The position numbers and the translations under genes are program-made. A DNA stretch of 40,508 nt from a virus, in IMG/VR virus record IMGVR_UViG_3300010370_000077, positions 1-40,508 of that record. One strand, 5' to 3'. Of the stretch, positions 31,010 through 36,869 are shown piece after piece. Each line of letters opens with the position of its first letter. Position 1 is the stretch's first letter. The notes under the pieces were generated by a model that did no database searches, had not been told where the DNA came from, and saw nothing but the letters and a program-made list of their open reading frames with translations.

Positions 31010-31263
31010 CTGAAACCACGTACCAGCCCTTTTATCGGTCGTTCATGTTGGGCAGGACCGTTTACCTGGACGCCATTCGGGACATGCCGATGCGCGACCT
31101 GGAGCTGCTCAACATCGAGACGCTTGCTGCGCTGAAGGAGGCGCAGATGTACCACAAGTCGTATGACGACTCACATTGTGAGGAGGCCAGCACCTGGTAC
31201 AGGCGCATGAAAACGGCCGGCTACTTTCAGGCTGCCATCGAAATCACCCTTAAAAATCGATGA
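31006..31263 (+). CDS. Small unknown helical protein
   Basis: An 85-residue protein from ATG 31006, which shares ATGA with the preceding stop. Sequence segments: MTETTYQPFYRSFMLGRTVY, LDAIRDMPMRDLELLNIETL, AALKEAQMYHKSYDDSHCEE, YFQAAIEITLKNR. It is predicted to be all helical. A longer frame from 30796 only shadows the upstream gene. No family recognised. Confidence 0.75.
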   Translation: MTETTYQPFYRSFMLGRTVYLDAIRDMPMRDLELLNIETLAALKEAQMYHKSYDDSHCEEASTWYRRMKTAGYFQAAIEITLKNR

Positions 31264-31340
31264 CGGTCTTCACCCTCGCTGTCTGCGTTTTCACTGCCGT
31301 TGCTATAGGCATCTTGTACATCGGTACAGCCCTCCACTGA
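31260..31340 (+). CDS. 26-residue single-pass membrane peptide
   Basis: Translated by eye from ATG 31260: MTVFTLAVCVFTAVAIGILY, then IGTALH and TGA at 31338. The whole peptide is one hydrophobic helix. The start overlaps the preceding stop by ATGA, the same coupling used along this operon, which supports translation. It could act on the host membrane, for example as an exclusion or toxin-like peptide. The TGTACTACA element follows nine bases downstream. Confidence 0.55.
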   Translation: MTVFTLAVCVFTAVAIGILYIGTALH

Positions 31341-31348
31341 CGGCTTTC

Positions 31349-31357
31349 TGTACTACA
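31349..31357 (+). promoter_or_regulatory. TGTACTACA element upstream of the HTH gene
   Basis: TCTGTACTACA with the 9-base inverted core TGTA-C-TACA lies 20 bases before ATG 31377. The identical core occurs at 22600 and 30247 in the orientation of the downstream gene. Confidence 0.55.
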
Positions 31358-31376
31358 CTTCAACCCGTTCGTCCCA

Positions 31377-31763
31377 ATGAACATGCACATTCTTTCTGAC
31401 CAGCAGTTCCAGACGATTACTACCGCCCTGGAGCAAGCCTTCGTTGCTATCAACGCTGCCCAGCACGTTGAAATTGACCTGACCACTTCCAAGCAAATTG
31501 CCCCAGCCGCTAAGGCAGAAAAGGCGGTAGCCAAGCCGAAGTCTCAAAGTAAGACTCGTAAGTCCAGCCGCAAGGCGAGGGCGGCGCTGACGGAGAAGAA
31601 GGTGCTGGAGATCAAGCGCCAGCTGCAGGCTGGTGGCAAGTCGGTGGCCAAGATTGCCCGGGAGTTTGGGGTGCATAGCACCACCATCAACTGCATTAAG
31701 TGGGGCAAGACCTGGAAGCATGTGACGCTCCAGCAGGACAAGGCCGCGACCGTGGTGGGCTGA
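31377..31763 (+). CDS. Small DNA-binding protein with C-terminal helix-turn-helix
   Basis: A 128-residue protein. The N-terminal 40 residues are helical (LSDQQFQTITTALEQAFVAI). Residues 45-70 are a lysine/serine/alanine-rich linker. Residues about 72-118 form a helix-turn-helix (LTEKKVLEIKRQLQAGGKSV, then AKIAREFGVHSTTINCIKWG and KTWKHV) of the type found at the C-terminus of HNH homing endonucleases and in small phage regulators. The second HTH protein at 32708 has the same layout. Its own upstream TGTACTACA element could be its target (inference). Confidence 0.82.
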   Translation: MNMHILSDQQFQTITTALEQAFVAINAAQHVEIDLTTSKQIAPAAKAEKAVAKPKSQSKTRKSSRKARAALTEKKVLEIKRQLQAGGKSVAKIAREFGVHSTTINCIKWGKTWKHVTLQQDKAATVVG

Positions 31764-31765
31764 GG

Positions 31766-32278
31766 GTGGCGGTTCTTTCTGACGTTGATATTCACGCGCT
31801 GGCGCGGCGTGATCTTGTGACCCCGTTCGTGCCGGAGCTGGTGAATCCAGCGAGTCTCGATGTGAGACTCGGCGAGAACTTGCTGGTGGAGTTGCCGTCA
31901 ACGCCCCAGTTGGTGCCCTACTCCATTGCAGGGTGTACGCAGGAAGAACCGTTCATGCTCCAGCCGCATGAGTTCGTGCTGGCGGAGACGCTGGAGGAGT
32001 TCCGGTTGCCTGACTGTATTGCTGGGCAGCTGGCGCTCAAGTCCAGCCGGGCGCGTGAAGGGATCGAACATCTGCTTGCCGGATATGTCGATCCCGGATA
32101 CGCCGGTCGCCTCACGCTGGAGTTGCAGAACGCACGCTCCATGCACGCGGTGCCGTTGTGGCCTGGGATGCGGATTGGGCAGATTGTGTTCCATACGCTC
32201 ACCATGCTGCCAAGCAAGGACTACTCAAAGACTGGCCGTTATCACGGCGATACCCAAGTTCAGGCTTCTAAAGGATGA
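31766..32278 (+). CDS. dcd: dCTP deaminase (dCTP deaminase/dUTPase family)
   Basis: I start at GTG 31766, two bases after the preceding stop, giving 170 residues from VAVLSDVDIHALARRDLVTP. Key motifs are VNPASLDVRLGENLLVE, FVLAETLEEFRLPD, KSSRAREG (Ser and Arg of the substrate site) and GYVDPGYAGRLTLELQN (catalytic Glu in LEL), then WPGMRIGQIVFH. The enzyme converts dCTP to dUTP, or directly to dUMP in the bifunctional type. It adjusts nucleotide pools for phage DNA synthesis. The frame upstream to 31700 shadows the HTH gene. It shares ATGA with the next gene. Confidence 0.92.
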   Translation: MAVLSDVDIHALARRDLVTPFVPELVNPASLDVRLGENLLVELPSTPQLVPYSIAGCTQEEPFMLQPHEFVLAETLEEFRLPDCIAGQLALKSSRAREGIEHLLAGYVDPGYAGRLTLELQNARSMHAVPLWPGMRIGQIVFHTLTMLPSKDYSKTGRYHGDTQVQASKG

Positions 32279-32535
32279 AGGAATTTAGTGTCGACATTAC
32301 GGATGCTGTTCACCATCCGTCGCATTACACCGCTGGCAAAATCGAGGTCATCGAAGTGCTGGAGGATTGGGTGCAGCACGCTCCAGATGCTGTGACTGGT
32401 TCGCTCCAGTGGCAGTGTTTGAAGTATCTCAGCCGGATGTGGCTGAAGAAAGATCCGCTGGAAGATGCGGAGAAGTGTCGCTGGTACTTGAATCGGCTGA
32501 TTAACACCTTGGCGACGGAGGCTTACCGGGACTGA
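32275..32535 (+). CDS. DUF3310 protein (phage nucleotide-metabolism associated)
   Basis: An 86-residue protein with the full DUF3310 pattern: VHHPSHYTAGKIEVIEVLED, LQWQCLKYLSRMWLKK, PLEDAEKCRWYLNRLI. The family is common in phages next to nucleotide metabolism genes and is often labelled 'nucleotide kinase' without evidence. The HPSHY and KYL.R...K...ED..K..WYL motifs are intact. It is coupled by ATGA to the deaminase gene, which supports a shared pathway. Confidence 0.92.
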   Translation: MKEFSVDITDAVHHPSHYTAGKIEVIEVLEDWVQHAPDAVTGSLQWQCLKYLSRMWLKKDPLEDAEKCRWYLNRLINTLATEAYRD

Positions 32536-32711
32536 TGCCGACTCGATTTCGTACCGTCAAGCTGGTGACGTACGCAGTGCATCGGCAGGGTGGCTGGATT
32601 GAGCGCCAGCCACACGCCATGCCGACCTACACCGTTAAATTGCCCGACGGAGATCCAGCTGGACCCTTCAACCGGAAGGAACTGATTACTTGGGCGAACA
32701 TCAATTTGTGA
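32535..32711 (+). CDS. Small unknown protein (58 residues)
   Basis: Translated by eye from ATG 32535, which overlaps the DUF3310 stop by one base: MPTRFRTVKLVTYAVHRQGG, WIERQPHAMPTYTVKLPDGD, then PAGPFNRKELITWANINL and TGA. Basic N-terminus, beta-rich centre. It overlaps the next gene by GTGA. Its full use of the space and double coupling support it as real. No family recognised. Confidence 0.7.
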   Translation: MPTRFRTVKLVTYAVHRQGGWIERQPHAMPTYTVKLPDGDPAGPFNRKELITWANINL

Positions 32712-32920
32712 AGAAGCGGCCCCCGACCAAGACGTCGTTCAAACCTGGGTCGATTCCAGGGAACTCAGTTTTGACGGCACAGAACGCGCTGGACATTAGG
32801 CAACTCCACGCCGCTGGCTTCCCGCTTAACCAGCTGGCCAAGGTGTACGGGGTGTCGTACCAGCATGTTTGGGCCATCGTGAACAACAGGAAGTGGCGAA
32901 ATGCGCTGCAGCAAGTGTGA
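32708..32920 (+). CDS. Small helix-turn-helix protein
   Basis: A 70-residue protein from GTG 32708 (GTGA overlap with the preceding gene); a TTG at 32690 is less likely. Residues about 27-66 (ALDIRQLHAAGFPLNQLAKV, then YGVSYQHVWAIVNNRKWRNA) form the same helix-turn-helix type as in the 31377 gene. The first 25 residues are basic and proline-rich (KKRPPTKTSFKPGSIPGN). A transcription regulator or a relic of a homing endonuclease DNA-binding tail; the intact coupling argues for a functional gene. Confidence 0.78.
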   Translation: MKKRPPTKTSFKPGSIPGNSVLTAQNALDIRQLHAAGFPLNQLAKVYGVSYQHVWAIVNNRKWRNALQQV

Positions 32921-33110
32921 TCACGAGAGGTTTGATGTAGATCGGACTTGCCGGGATACGGCGGAGACGATTTTGCGCCAGCGGAAATGCGTTAGGTGCG
33001 GGCACAAGGTTTTTACGGTGGAAGTCGAGTTGCCCGATGGTGCAGCTCATCACACCAGGTTCGGCAAGATGAAACGCTTGCCGGGATTTTTACGATTCAA
33101 GTTTTTCTGA
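32901..33110 (+). CDS. NrdR-like zinc ribbon protein
   Basis: A 69-residue protein whose first 43 residues, MRCSKCDHERFDVDRTCRDT, then ETILRQRKCVRCGHKVFTVE, reproduce the four-cysteine zinc ribbon of the ribonucleotide reductase regulator NrdR, including the R.R.C..CG..F.T.E end. The ATP-cone domain of NrdR is absent. Phages often carry such minimal ribbons; binding DNA or host NrdR is conceivable. No ribonucleotide reductase gene is in the window. It overlaps the HTH gene by 20 bases and the next gene by one (TGATG). Confidence 0.8.
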   Translation: MRCSKCDHERFDVDRTCRDTAETILRQRKCVRCGHKVFTVEVELPDGAAHHTRFGKMKRLPGFLRFKFF

Positions 33111-33382
33111 TGCAGATCCCAATTAATAGCCGGCCTTGCGCTAAATGCGGCCGGGCAACTACAAATGCTGTGCACTGCTTCACCTGTTATCGCTCCAGCG
33201 ATGCTGGGAAAGAGGAGTTGCGAGTGCAGCGTTTGATGGAGAAGTACAAGCCGCTGGAGGATGGCGGCGAGTGTCGGCGGTGCGTGCACTGGTACCACCG
33301 CTGCACGCTGGGGTTTCCAGAGGGTGGTACCAGCCTTGCTGAATTGTGCGCTGCCCGGGAGTTGGGGGATCTGCTAGAGTAG
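33110..33382 (+). CDS. Cysteine-rich zinc finger protein
   Basis: A 90-residue protein from ATG 33110 (one-base overlap with the preceding stop): MQIPINSRPCAKCGRATTNA, VHCFTCYRSSDAGKEEL, then GGECRRCVHWYHRCTLGFPE and LAELCAARELGDLLE. CAKC...HCFTC is a likely four-cysteine zinc site and CRRC..WYHRC a second. Together with the previous gene it forms a pair of small metal-binding proteins just before the polymerase gene. A longer frame from 32996 shadows the preceding gene. No family recognised. Confidence 0.78.
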   Translation: MQIPINSRPCAKCGRATTNAVHCFTCYRSSDAGKEELRVQRLMEKYKPLEDGGECRRCVHWYHRCTLGFPEGGTSLAELCAARELGDLLE

Positions 33383-33404
33383 GAGAGTACACGCCCTACC
33401 AGGC

Positions 33405-35231
33405 ATGGAAATCCTTTTTGGCATCGAGCACCTCTCCACTTTGGAGGGGGCGACTACTGTTGCATTTGACGTGGAGACGACTGGGCTCCAGCCGACCCAG
33501 GGTGGGTTGCGGTTGCTCCAGCTCTGTACCTACGGCAAAACGCCGGTGGTGATCGATTGTTTCGCACTTGAGACTAACGATTGGATTGAGCTGGAGGAAT
33601 TTTTTGAGATTGAGCGCACCTGGATCGCCCATAACGCGGTGTTTGATCTGGGTTGGCTCCAGGAATATGAGATTTATCCGGCGGGCAAGGTTATGTGCAC
33701 CATGCTGGCCAGCCGCGTGCTCACCAATGGTTTGGCCAACGTCAAACACGGTTTGCAGCATGTGGTGAAGCGGTATCTGAAGGAGGAAATTTCTAAGGAA
33801 GAACAGCGCAGTGACTGGTCTGGTGATCTGACCCAGAGCCAGATGGAATATGCCGCTAAGGATGTGGTGGTGTTGACCGAGCTGGAGCGGCAGATCGCGC
33901 AGCGGATGGCTACAGGTGGTCTGTATCCGGCGTGGTTGCTGGAGTGCAGTGCGCTGCCGGCGATGGCGCAGTTATGGCGTACAGGGCTTCCTTTCAACAA
34001 GGAATCCTTGACCCAGTTGATTGAAGACCTCGATATTGAACACCACGAGGTTGGTGAGAAATTCATCGAGGATTTCGACGCGGCGTTGCCCGAGCGCGCC
34101 AAGCTGTGCCGGGGGCTCGATAACAAGCTGCTGTACCAGACAAAGCCTGGCGCAAAAGGAAAGAAAGTTGATGCCGATATTTTTAATCTCAATAGTCCGG
34201 CGCAGCTGCTAAAGAAGTTCACCGCATTGTTGGGCGAAGCGCCGATTGATCCAAAGACTGAGAAGCAGAGTGCAAGTAAGGCTGCGCTCCAGGAATATGT
34301 TGCAGAGCACAAAGTTATTGCTGATTATTTGCGGTGGAAGCGTGTAGAAAAGCGGAGGCAGATGGCGGAGACGTTGTTAAAGAATTTGTCGAAAGACGGG
34401 TTTATTCGTGCCAGTTATCTGCAGATGGGTGCGGATACTGGGCGGATGAGTTGCATGAGTCCCAACCTGCAACAGATTCCGCGGGATCAGCGGTTTAGGG
34501 CGTGCGTTCAGGCTCCAGCTGGCTGGCGACTGGTTGTAGCGGATTACGGCGGGATGGAGATGCGGCTGGCGGCCGCTGAAGCTCAAGATCCTCTTATGAC
34601 TCGGGCGTTCCAGCAGGGGAAGGACCTGCATACGATTACGGCGATGCAGATCTACGGGGTCGCCGAGGATGAGGTTACGAAGGAGCAGCGCCAGATTGCA
34701 AAGTCGGCCAACTTCGGTTTGTTATACGGAAGCGGTGCAAAAGGACTCAGAAATTATGCAGCAACAATGGGAATCCAAATGGATATTGATGAGGCGAAAG
34801 AGGTGCGGGAAAAGTTCCACGCTGCTTATACGGGGATCCACGAGTGGCAGTACAAAAATGCTCGCGCTGCTGATGCGGCTAAGGACAATCCATCTATCAA
34901 CATCCGCATATCGGGGCTCCGGCGGTTTCTTCCGGGTGAGAACAATAAACTCACCACCCGTTGCAACACTCCAATCCAGGGGGCCGGTGCCGCCGTGCTC
35001 AAACTTACGCTCAGCAAACTGTGGCCGCTCCTTAGAGCAGACCGGGAAGAGCGGGTGCGCTTGGCCGGCGTGGTGCATGACGAGATCATCTTGCTCGTCG
35101 TAGAAGAACACGCCGAGACTTGGGCACTCCAGCTGCAAAAAATCATGGAAGAGTGCGAGGCTCGTTGGCTTGGTGATATTCCGCCGCTGGCCGAAGCTAA
35201 GGTCGGGTTGAGCTGGGATCAGGCAAAGTGA
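33405..35231 (+). CDS. DNA polymerase, family A with 3'-5' exonuclease
   Basis: A 608-residue replicative polymerase. The proofreading domain (residues 1-190) has Exo I VAFDVETTGL, Exo II IAHNAVFDLGW and Exo III YAAKDVVV, all with their acidic residues. The polymerase domain has motif A VADYGGMEMRLAA, motif B EQRQIAKSANFGLLYG and motif C VHDEIILLV. There is no 5'-3' exonuclease domain, as in T7-type phage polymerases. The residue aligned with E. coli Pol I Phe762 is Phe (SANFGLLYG). Motif A carries GGME in place of the usual SQIE. It is coupled by GTGA to the next gene. Confidence 0.96.
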   Translation: MEILFGIEHLSTLEGATTVAFDVETTGLQPTQGGLRLLQLCTYGKTPVVIDCFALETNDWIELEEFFEIERTWIAHNAVFDLGWLQEYEIYPAGKVMCTMLASRVLTNGLANVKHGLQHVVKRYLKEEISKEEQRSDWSGDLTQSQMEYAAKDVVVLTELERQIAQRMATGGLYPAWLLECSALPAMAQLWRTGLPFNKESLTQLIEDLDIEHHEVGEKFIEDFDAALPERAKLCRGLDNKLLYQTKPGAKGKKVDADIFNLNSPAQLLKKFTALLGEAPIDPKTEKQSASKAALQEYVAEHKVIADYLRWKRVEKRRQMAETLLKNLSKDGFIRASYLQMGADTGRMSCMSPNLQQIPRDQRFRACVQAPAGWRLVVADYGGMEMRLAAAEAQDPLMTRAFQQGKDLHTITAMQIYGVAEDEVTKEQRQIAKSANFGLLYGSGAKGLRNYAATMGIQMDIDEAKEVREKFHAAYTGIHEWQYKNARAADAAKDNPSINIRISGLRRFLPGENNKLTTRCNTPIQGAGAAVLKLTLSKLWPLLRADREERVRLAGVVHDEIILLVVEEHAETWALQLQKIMEECEARWLGDIPPLAEAKVGLSWDQAK

Positions 35232-35398
35232 CGCGCCAGGACTTTGAGTATCGGGTCAGGATGTACCGCCTTCATGGCCCGATGCTCGACGTCTTTGTCG
35301 TGGCACCTGATGCGTTCCAGGCACATCAAAAAGTCAGGTACGAATACCCTGGCTGCATGGTGCAGTCGATCCTGCGAGTCTCAGAGTGTGTCTTATGA
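35228..35398 (+). CDS. Small unknown protein downstream of DNA polymerase
   Basis: 56 residues, translated by eye from GTG 35228: VTRQDFEYRVRMYRLHGPML, DVFVVAPDAFQAHQKVRYEY, then PGCMVQSILRVSECVL and TGA at 35396. The V.A.DA..A...V...YPG..V.SI..V pattern resembles small 'ASCH or ferredoxin-like' repeats and also the 36214 protein (AIQVARNRYPNCMVEV), so these two small proteins may be distant relatives. It shares GTGA with the polymerase and ATGA with the next gene. Confidence 0.7.
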   Translation: MTRQDFEYRVRMYRLHGPMLDVFVVAPDAFQAHQKVRYEYPGCMVQSILRVSECVL

Positions 35399-35610
35399 GT
35401 CCCGCCCGCACTGGACGAGAGCTGGTGATGGAGTGGTTGATGCGGGAGGTGCGCCAGGCGAAGACTGCGGATTTGCATCGGGCCGCGGCGTTTTTGGAGT
35501 GGGCGCGGGGAATTAGGAAGGGGTGCTCCAAGCAACGGAATGGAGCGCGGGCGGCGCAATCCAATGCGTGGCGGAAAAAAGTGGATGATGATGTTCGGTG
35601 GGGCGTCTAG
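35395..35610 (+). CDS. Small basic helical protein
   Basis: 71 residues from ATG 35395 (MSPARTGRELVMEWLMREVR, AKTADLHRAAAFLEWARGIR, then KGCSKQRNGARAAQSNAWRK). The helices and arginine-rich face suggest nucleic acid binding, but no motif is diagnostic. It is coupled to the preceding gene by ATGA. A GTCTC...GAGAC inverted element lies just downstream. Confidence 0.68.
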   Translation: MSPARTGRELVMEWLMREVRQAKTADLHRAAAFLEWARGIRKGCSKQRNGARAAQSNAWRKKVDDDVRWGV

Positions 35611-35613
35611 TGT

Positions 35614-35640
35614 GTCTCAGTATGCTATCGTGTAGGAGAC
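35614..35640 (+). promoter_or_regulatory. Candidate operator upstream of the ribbon-helix-helix gene
   Basis: GTCTC (35614-35618) and GAGAC (35636-35640) flank a -10-like TATGCT (35621-35626), with TCTA and TAGA just outside the arms. It lies 14-40 bases before ATG 35654, a usual place for autoregulation. No convincing -35 box. Confidence 0.4.
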
Positions 35641-35653
35641 TAGAGGGCGTATT

Positions 35654-35920
35654 ATGCCGCTGAAGCACGGGCAAAAAGTTTATTGCCAGCTGTTGCTGGA
35701 TACCAATCGGTACAAGTTGGCCGAGCAGCTAGCCAGCGAGCAGGGGAAAAAAGTGACCGGGATGCTGCGGGAGATGGTGTACGCGGCATTGGAGAAGGTA
35801 CTGCCGGCTTCTGATTACAAGGCGGCGGAAGCTGCTGATAAAGCGGCATGGGCTGAGTCGGTGCAGCGGCGGGTGCAGGGAAGGATGCGCTCCAAGCAAC
35901 AGCCAGATGTATCAGAGTGA
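35654..35920 (+). CDS. Ribbon-helix-helix (CopG/Arc-like) regulator candidate
   Basis: An 88-residue protein. Residues 5-50 (HGQKVYCQLLLDTNRYKLAE, then QLASEQGKKVTGMLREMVYA and ALEKVL) give a short beta strand followed by two helices, with hydrophobic spacing like CopG/Arc repressors (.V.....L......L..LA...G...T..LRE.V...L). The C-terminal half is an alanine-, lysine- and glutamine-rich helix. If it is a repressor, the inverted GTCTC/GAGAC element upstream is a natural target. There is no adjacent toxin gene, so a toxin-antitoxin role is not supported. Confidence 0.65.
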   Translation: MPLKHGQKVYCQLLLDTNRYKLAEQLASEQGKKVTGMLREMVYAALEKVLPASDYKAAEAADKAAWAESVQRRVQGRMRSKQQPDVSE

Positions 35921-36007
35921 GACGCATAAGACATAGTTAGATGTCGTCATAGTCTGGGTCGTATCCAGTAAAGTTACTAGGCTTACACAGTAATTCACTT
36001 ATCACTC
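35921..36007 (+). promoter_or_regulatory. Short intergenic leader, no clear promoter
   Basis: An 87-base A+T-rich spacer before ATG 36008. It contains TTACTAGGCTTACACAG and CTTATCAC segments but no good -35/-10 pair and no ribosome site. It could carry a weak promoter for the last three rightward genes. Confidence 0.35.
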
Positions 36008-36223
36008 ATGACTCGTTATGTCGTTATGGCCGGGGATCGTTGGATCACGGCGGTTTATGGTCCAGGTAACGGGATTGGGTACACGCGTACCAAAGAGGAT
36101 GCGTCGACCTGGGTCACGTATGAGCGGGCTGTCGCTGCGGCGCGAGTTGTTGCTCAGTGCACTGACAGCCCTGTTGCTATTCATAGCATTGAAGAACCCA
36201 ATTACCCCAAGTCATGGAAATAG
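36008..36223 (+). CDS. Small unknown protein
   Basis: A 71-residue protein: MTRYVVMAGDRWITAVYGPG, YTRTKEDASTWVTYERAVAA, then ARVVAQCTDSPVAIHSIEEP. One alpha/beta unit, with a TYERAVAAARVV helix typical of small cyanophage early proteins with no assigned function. It overlaps the next gene by ten bases. No Shine-Dalgarno sequence. Confidence 0.72.
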   Translation: MTRYVVMAGDRWITAVYGPGNGIGYTRTKEDASTWVTYERAVAAARVVAQCTDSPVAIHSIEEPNYPKSWK

Positions 36224-36483
36224 TGCCGGGCCAGAACGGCCTGCGCTCGTACGAGCTAACAATCTGGCTGCCCGGTAAAGGCGCCAAGCGTGATCTTGTT
36301 AAAGGGTTGTCGCTGAACCACGCAATTCAGGTGGCAAGAAATCGTTACCCGAATTGCATGGTGGAGGTGCCGCCTGAGGCGGCGCCGAAGCCTAGGCTGG
36401 CGCGGTCACATGCTGGTCCGAAGGAAGAACGGAACCGGCGACTCAAACTTGTGGAGAAAAAACGGGATGAGCACTCCAGCTGA
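36214..36483 (+). CDS. Small unknown protein with basic tail
   Basis: An 89-residue protein: MEIVPGQNGLRSYELTIWLP, GAKRDLVKGLSLNHAIQVAR, then YPNCMVEVPPEAAPKPR and a lysine/arginine-rich C-terminus (KEERNRRLKLVEKKRDEHSS). The first 55 residues form one alpha/beta unit like the 35228 protein. The basic tail could bind nucleic acid. It overlaps both neighbours. No family recognised. Confidence 0.72.
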   Translation: MEIVPGQNGLRSYELTIWLPGKGAKRDLVKGLSLNHAIQVARNRYPNCMVEVPPEAAPKPRLARSHAGPKEERNRRLKLVEKKRDEHSS

Positions 36484-36649
36484 CTGGGCGACCGAAGCGT
36501 GGGCGCGTGTTTGCGTGGATCAGGCGCGGGCGGATTTTTTGGACAGGCTTTATGTGCAAGATGGCCGGGATAATCCCGAGCATCCGCTCCACTCGCTGTA
36601 CACCGGGCTGTACCAGCTGTATATCCAGCAGTTGGAGGAAGGCGCTTAG
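36467..36649 (+). CDS. Last rightward gene, small unknown protein
   Basis: 60 residues from ATG 36467: MSTPADWATEAWARVCVDQA, RADFLDRLYVQDGRDNPEHP, then LHSLYTGLYQLYIQQLEEGA. Predicted all-helical. An ATG at 36410 in frame would overlap the preceding gene more deeply. Its TAG stop overlaps the TAA of the leftward gene from the other side within the four bases TTAG (36646-36649), and I see no terminator in between. Confidence 0.72.
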   Translation: MSTPADWATEAWARVCVDQARADFLDRLYVQDGRDNPEHPLHSLYTGLYQLYIQQLEEGA

Positions 36650-36867
36650 GCCGAGTCGCGGTCCATGCCAAATTGGCCGGCTAGGTTGTCCGCTGCTTCG
36701 CGGATGGCCCAGTTGGCCTTTGTTTTCTCCAGCTGGTGGAGTGTGTTTAGAACAAGGGCGGCTTCGAGGAGGCCGCGGTAATCACCGGAGTTGAAGCGGT
36801 CGATTAGCCATTGGTCCGTGGCGGCTTTGTGGAAGCTCGACTCGGTGCTGTGTTCGATGGGGCGCAT
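36646..36867 (-). CDS. Small unknown protein, last gene of leftward unit
   Basis: 73 residues from ATG 36867, two bases after the endolysin stop: MRPIEHSTESSFHKAATDQW, LIDRFNSGDYRGLLEAALVL, then NTLHQLEKTKANWAIREAAD. A helical protein whose pattern recurs in cyanophages but has no function known to me. Location after the endolysin suggests late expression. A longer reading from 36897 would overlap the endolysin. Confidence 0.78.
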   Translation of the reverse strand: MRPIEHSTESSFHKAATDQWLIDRFNSGDYRGLLEAALVLNTLHQLEKTKANWAIREAADNLAGQFGMDRDSA

Positions 36868-36869
36868 GG

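Noticed and set aside
35654-35920. Toxin-antitoxin module built on the ribbon-helix-helix gene
   Set aside because: No toxin-like partner gene is adjacent; the next gene is 87 bases away and unrelated.
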